Positions 1-10,468 of a stretch of 64,000 nt of DNA are shown piece after piece. The DNA is from Fallopia convolvulus (taxonomy: Eukaryota > Streptophyta > Magnoliopsida > Caryophyllales > Polygonaceae). The DNA lies in contig OZ024724.1 of NCBI GenBank assembly GCA_964016875.1, positions 15,046,501-15,110,500 of the forward strand, written 5' to 3'. How positions within the stretch are numbered: position 1 is the stretch's first letter; each line of letters opens with the position of its first letter. The translations under genes were made by a program, and so were the position numbers. A model generated the notes under the pieces. The model searched no databases, was not told the DNA's origin, and saw only the letters and a program-made list of their open reading frames with translations.

Positions 1-2040
1 ATGCGGTCCCATGTTAGCCTTGGTCTTGATAGACAGTGGTAATAAACTGGCACTGACACCTAGATCAGATAGAGCTTTAAAACGGTGAGTTCCAATACAT
101 ATTGAAATTGCAAACTTACCTGGATTACCTAGATTAGATAGAGACTTAAAACGCTCCCATGTTAGCCTTGGTCTAGATACCCCATGTACAACCTCTGAGA
201 TAGATCTTTTCCAACTCAAAATCTCTTTTAAAAATTTAGTGTATGCAGGAATTTCATTAAGGAATTCAGTAAATGGTATAGAAATATTTAACCCTTGAAG
301 AATTTTAACAAACCGTCTAAACTTTCCTTCCGTGCCATCTTTAGACTTCTTAATCGGAAAAGGAAGAGTTTTTGATGTACTTGGAGTAAAGAGAGGCCCA
401 GATCGAGGCACCCATCGAATAGACAAGAGGGTAGATTAGTGCAGATGGGTCGGTACCGACCCTAGGGGGTCGATATCGAGATAAGAGTTAGGTGCAGAAG
501 ACTTAACTGGCCTGTAGGGCTCGATATCGACCCTTGTTGGGTCGGTAACGACTGGTTGAGCCTCAATATCGACCTTGTGGGGATCGGTAACGGGCCTGAA
601 TAGGATGTTATCTTCATCTCCGTGCCCTTTTTGCTTGGCATCAGCACAATCTGGGAGCTGCTTTCCGCTCCGAAGGTGTAGTGCTACAATTTGACCACTC
701 AGGTTCTCTTCGGGGCGGCCTGGTAATTTCCCTTAAGGTCTTGAAAGTTGAGCAGCAAGATTACCTATTTGGGAGTTTACACTTTTTCTCCATGTTTCGA
801 TCTCTCCCAATTGTACCTGTACACCTTTTAGGTCGGAACGGACTCCATTGATCTTGTTGTGTACGCCATCAATCTTTTTATGGATGCCTTCTTGTATCCC
901 TTATGCCCATGAAGGTACCTCTTGATACCATGGTGGTCTATAGGGTGGGGGTTGTCTATCAAGTGGAGGGGGTGCATAGTTGCCCTAGGTGGGCTGATTG
1001 TTGTTCCTCCCTATATAAGAATTATGTACTTGGTTCCCACAAGGACCTCTCATATAGTTAGCTTCTTCATATGTCTCAGCAGCACGGACATGTTGCTAGT
1101 TAGTGCAGGCAGAAGTAACACGGGCTTGAGACCCCCATTCTTGACAAGAGTAAGATGATTTAAGATAACTTACTTGCTTTTTTAGGCAGTTGATCTCGTC
1201 TTGCAAGAACTAGCATTTCACCTTGGGGTCTACTTCAGTTGTATGTGGATTATACAGCTTCTTTTGGGGTTGTTGGGATTGTTGCATTCCATACATTGCA
1301 TCATAGTTGGTCAGCTTGGCTAGCAACGCCCACGCCTCATCAGGATCCATCTCTATGAAACCGCAAGCAGTATGCAAGTTGATGCGATTCTTTGTCTCAG
1401 CATTTATACCCTAAAAAAATATCTCTTGTAGAATGTATTGCGGTTGTCCATGGGTGGTGCATTGCCTCAGCATCTCCTTGAACCACTCCCATGCCTCCAC
1501 AAATGTATCGTTAGGCAGCTGGTGATAAGACGTAATACGCTTCCTTAACTCCGTAGTCTTGGCATGAAGGAAGAACTTAGTATTAAATAAGTCATGCAAG
1601 GCTCTCCACATCCTTACCAATCTAGGAGGTAAGCTTTCTAGCCAGCTCAGGTCCTTACCTGCAAGAGACCATTTAAAAGCTTTTAGTTGGACATATTCTA
1701 AAGAAACACCAACAGCAGCAATGGTGTCACATAAATCAACAAAATTACGAATATGCTCCATAGGGCACTCAGTAGGTTTTTCCCTCAAATTGAGCCCTCT
1801 TAATTAAGGATATAAACTGAGATTTAATCTCAAAAGCCCTTTCTATCTAATGAAGCACTATTTCTGATTCTGGCACCCTCAGTTCCGGATGCATATATTG
1901 TTTGGCATTCCTTGGGATAGCGTTCAATTGCTCTTGTAACATGCATCACTAGCAACTGCAGCGTCTCTTTCAGTTTGGAGCCGCTCCATCTAAGCTCGGA
2001 GGTTGGCCATCTGTTGTGCTATCTCTTCAGGTGTAGCCAT
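1..2040 (-). pseudogene. Degenerate gag-protease of the Athila-like element
   Basis: The start is the minus-strand ATG at 2040, opening MATPEEIAQQMANLRA. The best-kept block is the retrotransposon gag domain at 1788-1411, with the motifs ECPMEHIRNFVDLC and FKEMLRQC. The region where a CCHC knuckle is expected (about 1230-1100) has lost most of its Cys/His residues. A linker at about 640-385 encodes the repeated peptide VTDPxxVDIE. From about 360 to 1 comes the conserved pre-protease segment (LQGLNISIPFTEFLNEIP) and a protease with DLGVS in place of DSGAS; Athila proteases often have Leu at this position. In-frame stops break gag in several places. The same domain order appears in the better copy at 44030-47011. 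Confidence 0.8.
448..600. repeat. Palindromic tag cluster inside the gag-protease linker (element 1)
   Basis: GGTCGGTACCGACC, a perfect 14-bp palindrome, lies at 448-461. GGTCGATATCGAG follows at 468-480, CTCGATATCGACC at 520-532, GGTCGGTAACGAC at 540-552, and further degenerate copies run to 600. They are read in frame on the minus strand as VTDP and VDIE peptides. The same bipartite module recurs in the leader (2191-2412) and the LTR (3407-3540) of the same element. Confidence 0.85.
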
Positions 2041-2190
2041 GGTTTTGCGTTCTCTTAATCGTCAGAGGAAGGATCGATTGTGTTCAGGATCAACTACTAG
2101 ATTAGAGACAACTCGACGTCCTTCAGCTGTCATACACTATAAGCAAAAACAAAAACACGAAATCAAAAGCAAAACGGGTTTCCAGAGGAG

Positions 2191-2412
2191 GGTTGGTACC
2201 GAGGTCCCGGGGGTCAGTATCGAGCCTGTTATGATCCCGTAAAATTAAAACTAAAAAGAAAGAACTGAATCCTGACGACAGGGTCGGTACCGACTTGGAT
2301 AGGGTCGTTATCGACTCGACAGTGTTTACGAAAACAAACAGAAATAGAAAAAAAAACTCGGTTTGCGGACAGGGTCGGTACCGACCCTAGGGAGGTCGTT
2401 ACCAACTCGACT
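2191..2412. repeat. Palindromic tag cluster in the leader between gag and primer site (element 1)
   Basis: Three bipartite modules lie in noncoding leader DNA: 2191-2224 (a GGTACC-core copy then a GTATC-core copy), 2282-2316 (GGTCGGTACCGAC then GGTCGTTATCGAC) and 2373-2412 (GGTCGGTACCGACC at 2373-2386, then a degenerate copy). Centre-to-centre spacing of the modules is about 90 bp, with A-rich DNA between them. Confidence 0.85.
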
Positions 2413-2460
2413 GAGTCCCGAAAACGCTAAAAAGAACAAAACTTGGCACTATTGAAATCT

Positions 2461-2477
2461 CCCCGACAACGGCGCCA
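2461..2477 (-). other. Primer binding site complementary to tRNA-Asp
   Basis: On the minus strand this reads TGGCGCCGTTGTCGGGG, matching the 3' end of plant tRNA-Asp apart from one change. It lies six bases from the LTR boundary inferred at 2484, the same spacing as in the related element at 47141-47164. It sets the element's orientation and the start of minus-strand DNA synthesis. Confidence 0.9.
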
Positions 2478-2483
2478 ATTTGT

Positions 2484-3894
2484 TGATAGGGTTTCTTGAC
2501 AACAAATAAATTTATAATCAAGACCTTGCTGAGTATGGGGGAGTCAGGTTCATCCACGGGAGATAGTCAGTATCAAGTTTTGTTACTTATCACGCAAGTA
2601 TGAGAAACAATATGGATTTTTATAACAATAAAGAGAAAATCTAGGTAAAGGTATCCCCACAACAACAATTATGCATAACAAACGCTAATGAAACACATAA
2701 ATCACACTTTTATCAAATAAAGGGGTCAAATTTCGTCAACCAAAGCAAGTAAATCAACTAACTTTCATTCAATCAATAAACATATTATCTAATCTCTTCA
2801 TCTTCAACTAGGATAGATCCGCTTTCGCTTCAAAACCCTAAATTGACTATTCCGATTCAAAGTTTTCGATTTTGCTTCAACTATGAATGAGAAATTCCCT
2901 TCAACTTTCATTTCAAAGATTAAGATCAAGAAAATAGATTCATGCAATAAAAACAATCAAACAGGATCACAAACAAGCATGCACAACCATTGTTGGGTTT
3001 AACCCCAACCTTAGAAGGAGAAAACTACTCACAATTCATCATAAAAAAACATATAAATTAAAATATAGAGAAAGGAAAAGCTTACACCCGAATCCACAAC
3101 GAAACATGTCTTCCAAGTAATCTCAAACTCGTTCCTCTCTCTCCTCATGCCTCCTCCTTTCTCTCTCTCCTCTCTACCCTAAACTAGGTTAATTATGGCC
3201 TCTTCAAACTAAAGCTAGAAAAAGAGTATTTATAGAGAAAAACCTAATCTATCTAAAAGCTATCTATAAGGATATAAATCTTTTAAAAGATATATCGCTT
3301 CTATAAGGAAAGAAATCTAATAAAAGATATATCCATTCTAACTATCTAAATAACATAAAAGGAAACTAATATACATTAATTGCGCTGACTCTAATGTCTT
3401 CTACCGACACGGGACCCTTCACCCTCGGTATTGACCCTGTCACGGGACCCTTCTACCGACACGTAGATCTCTCTTCTGAATTCTCGATTTTTGCTTCTCT
3501 ACGCACCTCGGTATCGACATGGGCAGGGTCGATATCGACCTCCATCAGCATTGAAAATAGCTTTGAGTAAAACTTCTATAGTGTGTTTGTTACACCTCGG
3601 TTTGACTCGATTCTTTTTCTTATGTCTTTGTAACGAGTTTCTCTACCTCTTTCCAAGCTTAAACTTGATCTTCAATGTCTTTATTTGAGTGCTTTTCTTC
3701 GGATTTCACTTCATTCTTCAAAACATGCTTCAAAACCTATAAAAACACCACCAAAGCTTATGTAGACTCCATATATATCTTAAGAAAATATGAAAACCTA
3801 CACAAACGACTCAAAATAAAACACAAAACTAAAGAAAAAGACTCAAATACACAAAAAGCACACCCTAAAAACACGATTAGAAAGACAGATGTCA
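2484..3894 (-). repeat. 5' LTR of the Athila-like element
   Basis: About 1.41 kb running from TGATAGGG next to the primer site to a CA at 3893-3894. The length nearly equals the 1.40-kb LTRs of the related family at 11244 and 47164. The left end is fixed by the primer site; the right end is inferred from length and the TG/CA rule and could be off by tens of bases. The LTR contains two palindromic tag clusters, at 3407-3430 and 3506-3540 (GGTCGATATCGACC at 3527-3540). Confidence 0.7.
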
Positions 3895-4509
3895 CCTTTC
3901 AATGGCTATGGAATTGTGTATTAATGGGATAGGAGGAGAGAGGATTGAACACCTCTAGGACCTTCCGAGTGCCTTGGTTAATGAGCCAAGTAGGTTTCTT
4001 GCACTCCAAGCAAGATAAAATTCTATCTTGTGAATAAAGATAGAATTCTTCCCATACATAATATCCAATAATATGATAATTAGCAAAAAACAAAATAACA
4101 ATCCATACTCAATCAAGGATAATAAATATCCTAAAATAAATATATCTCATATGACATAATATATATGATAGCAAAATTAATAAAAAAAACAATATTAAAT
4201 TACCGAAAATTATCCACACACAATACCCATCGTGAATGCCTCTTGTTGATTTATGATTGTCCCTTCAAATACTTTAATGCCTTAGGATATGAAAGAATAG
4301 CGAACTCCTTATGAGATAGATAGTTTTGCCAAGTCGTCAAAACCTGAATCAATGTTTAAAACTCCTTGTCACTCATTAGTTAATTCAACTCATTTCCACT
4401 TAGCTTCTAACTAAAATTCTCTTCTTTTTTTTTAGGGATGGTTAAATATTTGTGGGCTTAAGGAATAGAGATATATATGGGTATTTCCCTATTGGTGATT
4501 TTGTGGTAA
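3895..4509. other. AT-rich noncoding stretch
   Basis: I see no supported gene here. Short open frames occur on both strands but match nothing I recognise and have no coding bias. A T-run near 4425 precedes the tandem units that follow. Confidence 0.6.
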
Positions 4510-6512
4510 ACTCATTGGTAGTTGTTAGGGGTTACTCATTGGTAGTGGTCGAGGGTTACATGTTAATGGTGTTTGTTGTTGTTATTGTTATAAGCTCCTA
4601 ACTTTCTCATCTTAAAAAGGAGACAAATGAGGAATTTTTCTCAATTTTACGAGTGTTGAATGACAAAATTAGAAATATCCATTTCAACAACTTTACCTTT
4701 TATGGCAATCAAGATACATGTAAAAAAGTTGAAATTTCCAATAAAATAAAAATATATGAAAGGCATTTTAGTCTACTTTGTAACTTTCTTAATAAATTTT
4801 AAATATGGTTGAAAAGACAATTATTTGAGAACAAATGGAGTTAGATATTTGGTAGTTGTTGGTGGTTACTCGTTGGCAGTGGTCGAGGGTTACATGTGTT
4901 TTTTTTTTTTTTGATAAGGAAAGAATTCGAAATACCAGACATGCTTGGTAGATCGAGAGACCGAGACGAGACTCGGTAGCCGGACAAACCGACAAGAGAA
5001 GACATATAGGAAAAAAAGAACAAACAAGCTACAAGGCAAAAAAGACATACAAAAAAAAGAACAAACAAGATACAAGGCAAACAAGCAACAACCCTTAACA
5101 AAGAAGCCGAAGAAGTTTAAGATCGAGTAGGAGAAAGGCAATTCCGCGGGTTAGACAAGACCTAACACAAGCGTATAGAGCCGCCGGAGAGCAAGACAGC
5201 ATGAAGCCGACTGAGGGAGGTGTGATGAAACGCCTGAAAAAGAACAGGAATCACACCACCCGGACAACACCAAAACATCATCTCGAACCACGAACAAAAA
5301 CCCGAACTTCAACAAGAGCACAATGCAAAAGGAATGCCTTGAGCAAAAGAGAAAAAAAAACCACTTCAACTGGTGAGGTGCGGGATTTCCGCTAAGGAAG
5401 GATATACACATGAGTGTGCCTCCTAGCTGCTGCATGAGTGGTCTTTGTCCACAAAGACCGATCCGCTCTTGTGGGGTACTGACGTTCAAGAACTTGAAAG
5501 GCTTTCTGGGCAAAATTTTGGTAGAGGATTTTCAAGAACTTGAACCGGCATCAGACCACGTGAGGGTCCAAACCTTAAAATTTGTCGAGATTCAGCCTCA
5601 ACATTGGAAGTGATAGGCCTAGAACTGATCGGTTTTCTTGTGCACCGAGAACTTATCGCAGCCAGGGCCGAGATAGAAGTTCCGGAAAACGCAAAGGGCA
5701 CAAGCGAAAGGGAAGTAAGAGAGCCACCATGGGAAGAGCAGACACCGAAGGGACCCCAACAAGCCGCCAACTGAAACAACCATGGAGTCCAGCAGCGTCA
5801 CACCACCCCGGTTTCTTGTTCCCACAAACTGGTTCTCATGGGAAGGCTTCTGATTCAGAGGATTGATGTAGCTCTTTTTGGTTGGAAGTAATAATGGTTG
5901 ATTTTCTTGTAGGGATAGCCATAGCAAAGGGAGGCAAGAGGTGTGTTTTTCCGATCTTGTGATTAGATCTGGGATTGTGGTGGTGGTGGCGCTTTGTGCG
6001 CCATTAGGGTTTTGGCCGAAGTTTTTTGGGAGCGTTTGTTGTTATTATTGTAAGGGACGAACCCGAGATTTAAAATGAGGTTGAGCTAATTATCACCAAA
6101 TTTTATTTGGATGCGTTTAATTAACTTAATTAACTAATTTACTACTAAATTTATCTTATTTTTTACTTTTTATCATTAAATTTACCCTATTTTTTTTAAA
6201 ATTTGTTTTACGGTTGAATGGGACCTACCCAAGTCCACCATTGGGTTCCTCTTTAGTTATTGTTATTTCTCATCTTAAAAAAGAAGAGAAGTCATAGATT
6301 TTTGCTTGATTTTACGAGTGTTGAATGACAAAATTTGTAGTATTCATTCCAACAACTTCACCTTTTATGGCAATAAAGATGTATGTTAAACGGTGATAAT
6401 TTCCGATACAAAAAAAAGACATTAAAGGTATTTTAAGTCTAATTCGTAACTTTCTTAAAAAAATGTGTATGGGGTTGAAAAGACAAATATTTGTGAACAA
6501 ATGGAGTAAGAT
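4510..6512. repeat. Two diverged direct repeat units, the second split by insertions
   Basis: Unit 1 (about 4510-4850) and unit 2 (about 4850-6512) share the block beginning GGTAGTTGTT, the phrase TGGTCGAGGGTTACATGT, and a 250-bp block that includes ATTTTACGAGTGTTGAATG (about 4601-4850 and 6264-6512). By eye the long block is roughly three-quarters identical. Unit 2 is interrupted by the poly(A) retroposon at 4896-6027 and by about 200 bp near 6049-6250. The family is not recognised. Confidence 0.6.
4896..6027 (-). mobile_element. Poly(A)-ended retroposon, LINE-like or processed, minus strand
   Basis: Starting near 4899 a T-run on the plus strand follows GTTACATGTG. On the minus strand this is a 3' tail preceded by TTCCTTATC, a common end of plant LINE transcripts. 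The segment interrupts a tandem unit: the sequence left of 4896 and right of 6027 is continuous in the neighbouring unit at about 4560-4575. No reverse transcriptase or endonuclease motif is seen in about 1.13 kb, so it is either a non-autonomous or internally deleted LINE or a retrocopy. I could not read a clear target-site duplication. Confidence 0.5.
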
Positions 6513-6586
6513 TCTTTTTATAATTCTCAAAGCTCAAACTCAATAAGTTTAGTTAAAAATTTAATGAGTTGACATAGTGGTGTAAT

Positions 6587-7045
6587 TAGACTTGTCAAAA
6601 CATAACCCTACCTGACAAACCGATTCGACTTGTTCGAAGTTTTTTGGGTTAAAATCCGACCCGAAAATGAATGGGTCAAGTTTAACCCGAACCCAGTCGA
6701 CCCTAAAAAAACTGGGTTGGGTCACCAAGCCGTTGGGTTGACTTGGCCAACCCGATAAAGTATTATTTCAATTAACAATTGAATATTTTATTATAAATTT
6801 TGTATAAAATTATTATTTTATTATTAAATATAATATAATATTACTTTTTTTAATAAAAATAGTCATAAATGTTAAAAAATTGACGATAGTAACACGTTGG
6901 ATCAACCCGAACCCGTACCAAACCTATACAACTTGGTTCGATTGAACCCATGAATTTAACAACCCGATAATCCGGGACCCGTTTTGACCCGAACGCGATT
7001 GACCCAAACCCGAACCTAACCCGCCCGACCCATTTGACAGGTATA
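6587..7045. mobile_element. Non-autonomous hAT-type MITE
   Basis: The 459-bp element is flanked by a perfect 8-bp target duplication, GGTGTAAT, at 6579-6586 and 7046-7053. The ends are inverted: TAGACTTGTCAAA on the left and TATACCTGTCAAA read inward from the right (11 of 13 match). Both arms are dense in the pentamer GACCC and its complement, with a 130-bp AT-rich centre. There is no transposase. An 8-bp duplication and short terminal repeats point to the hAT superfamily. Confidence 0.85.
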
Positions 7046-7053
7046 GGTGTAAT

Positions 7054-7467
7054 GTTACATTGTGTTCACATGAATAATGATCTATTTCTCAAAAAACTAT
7101 TATTTTGTGAAATTTCCTTAGGCCATTTATAGCCACCAACAACAAATAGTGAGCACCTTATCCATGGACAAAAAATAAAGTTAAAAGAGAAGAGATCATC
7201 CAAGTCCAAAATTTGTTGGAAAACGTATATGTAATAATTGAGATTCTTTAGGTTTTACTTTTTCAATCAATAAATATAGCCAAGTATTTCTACATTCACG
7301 GTTTAATTTTCTTCCAAGTCCAAAAATTAATGAAGCAAGTTTTGAACCATTCTCAATATTCCTTTCTTGGGAAACAACATAACCAACGTTATTTTTTCTA
7401 AAGGATATTATTATGAACATCAAAATCAACAAACAGCAGAAGGGCTTGAGTTTTTGTAGTCCACCAA
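7054..7467 (+). other. Upstream region of the DUF604 gene
   Basis: This is AT-rich DNA before the first ATG at 7468. A TATA-like TTTATAG lies near 7125-7131. An open frame on the opposite strand (7196-7504) has no recognisable product. I see no repeat in it. Confidence 0.4.
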
Positions 7468-10400
7468 ATGTCCCATAAAATGCAACTTCAATTTGATACC
7501 CCACGCTTTAAACATCTCAATCTTCTCTTCCTCCCCGCGTCCTTACTCTTCCTCTTCTACCTTCACCACCATCACCCATTCTCCTCAACTGCAATCACCT
7601 TCATCCACTCAAAATCTACCACTACAATTAACACTGAAACCACCCTCCAAAACATTATCATCTCCATTGCTTCCTCTTCATCCTCCTTCCCTCACCGTCT
7701 CCCTTACCTTCAACTCTGGTACAACCCTAACTCTACTCGCGTCCTCTTATTCCTCGAACAACTACCCAAACTGTCGAGCCATGAAAATGATGACGTCCTC
7801 CCACCGATCGTCGTCTCCCAAAAGACCTCAAACTTCACCTACACCTTTCCTTTCGGGCATCGATCCGCGATTCGCATCGCAAGGATGGTCAAGGAGGTGT
7901 ACGACCGAGGTGAGTCGGATGTGAGGTGGTTCGTGTTCGGTGATGACGACACCGTCTTCTTCCCGAAGAATCTAGTGACGGTGTTGTCGAACTACGATCA
8001 TAATCAGTGGTATACTACATCGGGTGTAGGTCGGAGAGCGTCGAGAAGAATGTGAAGATGTCATTTGACATGGCATATGGTGGAGGTGGTTTTGCCATTA
8101 GTGCATCTCTTGCTAGGGTTTTGGCTAGGGTTCTTGATTCTTGCTTGATGAGATACCCTCGTTTGTACGAAAGTGATAATAGGGTCTATTCTTATTTGGC
8201 TGAGCTGGGTGTTTCAATGACATTGGAACTTGGATTCCATCAGGTGACTCATATTTTATTTTGTTTCAAATTTTAAGCTTTTGTGTCATTGGAAGTATAC
8301 ATTTGTAAATCAGTCATGTATGCATGGAGCTTAATACGCTGTAACACTCCCATTTTTCCCTCGGAGATATTACCGTCAGTGACCTCGGAATTTACACTCC
8401 GAAGTCACCCAAGGCTTTCATGGTATTCAAGATATAAATAAATAATAATAATTCAATAAATATTAAAACAAATGTCCAACTTTCACAATTTTGAATAATC
8501 CAAATACTTGCGAAAAAATGAGATTAAATAGACTTGAACAAAACAGAAGTAAAATTCTTGAAGGCAAAGGATCTCGACCTTAAACTAAAAAGTTATTTAA
8601 AAGAAACGTGCAACAACATCAACATCTTCAATCTCCAATCACCACTCCTTTACACCCTGATGTTCCGTATAGGGACGGTTGACACCAACCGGCCATGCAA
8701 AAGAAATAAAGCGGTCGGTCAGGGTAATGCAAGACTACGCAAGTGGAATTTTATGTGAGGTTCTTGTGATCTTAGTTGCATTATGACCATCGGTCTCCGA
8801 ATGAAAGTCGGTCGATGACATAACCCAAATAATCTCACGAAATGGGAAATATGATGAAAAGATTAGGACACCACACAACTATGACTCCGGTACGAGGATT
8901 CGATGAGTTGGAGTTACGCGAAAACAAACTTGTTCATGTTTCAAACAAGAATACAAAATAAATTGTATTATATTATTTGATCCTCTTTCTGCTTTAAAAG
9001 AGTGATTACGATTTAATTTAGGAGTTTATAAAATTATAAACTTCTAATTTACTAAGATGATTCCCGATAAATCTTAGAGTTATGAGCATTATAACTTTTC
9101 CTCATATTAAATACCTTATATTATGGATAAAAAATTCTCGATTTATTTTACATGCATATAACCTATTTTTAAATCATAATCTTACTCAATATTTGATTTA
9201 TTAAAAAATCATTAATTAATTTAATAATTATAAATTCAGAAATTAATATTTTCCGTAGGTATATTCTCAAAATTTTATTCCTCAAACACAATATTAGAAT
9301 AAATAATTATTTTCAAAAAAAACATATATTTAATAATTAGTCTATAAGCATAACATATTTATTTATATAAGAAAATACTTTTAAACTAAGTGATTGTAAG
9401 TTTTCTTATCATTACACTTAGATCTAAGACAAAATTACAAATAAGAATTAATAAAACAAGAACTAGCCTTATGATAAAAGTGTACAGAGATGGGAAAGAA
9501 ATGTGGATCTGTTCGTACATGTATACGCAGACACAAGACTTCTAGAGTTACAAATTTGAACGTGGAAAATCAATGGTAACTAGACTTATGATTTCGAACG
9601 GGGAAAGGATGGATTGGTTGCACACACAGGAATGCTCGGCGGCCACCTATGGTTTGCTGACCATGGTTGATATCTGTTGGTGAGGAGGCTCGAACAGAAC
9701 AAGAGGACAGAACGAGAAAAATGGTGATGTTGTTGTGGTAACTAGAGGACGATTTTGGGATGTATTTATAGGGTAAAGGGTCGGATTTGAACGCCCAAAA
9801 CGATTTCAAACCTTCCATAACTCAAAATAATCTGATTGGCAATCAAATAAGGCTAATTGATTTTAGCCCTAATTCGTTCAAATTAGAAAAGCGAAAATTT
9901 CGGGACCCGATTAAACAAATTAGCGTTAAGATTATGATGGGTATGAAATAAGGATCGTTTCCATGTATAATAGGTTTGATTTCATGACCAATGGGGGAAG
10001 GTACAAATTTTGGCGATCTCCATTGAAGTTGCACTTTACACGGCTGGCTGCTGGAGGAAGAAGGTGAACTTTGCTGAATTTTGCAGTTTTGGGCCCATTT
10101 CTAACAAAATTACATTTTTGGCCCATACTTTTAAAAACGTGGTAAAAACGCCCATTTCTTAGGGATTTGAAATTCCAAAAATTTATATTTTATACCCAAT
10201 ATTTTAAAAACTCATTATCTTGCCTTAAAATTTTATTCCTTTGTCACAACAATATTTAAAAAAAAATATTAAGTAACGTATTAAAACTCCTTAATCATAA
10301 AATAGCTTTTAGAATAATTAAACTCTTAAGGAAAATTATTCATAATAGTTTCATATAATTTTATTTACATTACTAGTTATGAATACTTCTTTAATTTTAT

Positions 10401-10468
10401 TATTAATATTCAGTAAAACTTATGACCTTTCGAGTAAGGTCATTTATCTAAAATAATCTAATAACGAT

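Larger units (their letters stand above)
1..3894 (-). mobile_element. Athila-like Ty3 LTR retrotransposon, gag-protease end plus 5' LTR, cut by window start
   Basis: Read on the minus strand, the order is LTR (3894-2484), a primer site complementary to plant tRNA-Asp (2477-2461), gag from an ATG near 2040, a proline- and aspartate-rich linker, and the start of an aspartic protease that runs off the window at base 1. The tRNA-Asp primer and the DLG-type protease active site are typical of Athila-clade Ty3 elements. The coding part has several stops, so this copy is dead. Reverse transcriptase, integrase and the other LTR lie outside the window, so its full structure and target duplication cannot be checked. 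Confidence 0.85.

Noticed and set aside
5151..5927. Several 60-120 codon open frames on both strands
   Set aside because: They lie in the poly(A)-ended retroposon, overlap each other in many frames and show no conserved domain.
9570..9818. 82-codon open frame, identical at 19398-19646
   Set aside because: The duplication comes from the LTR pair and it spans the LTR promoter. Identity reflects the conversion tract, not protein selection.
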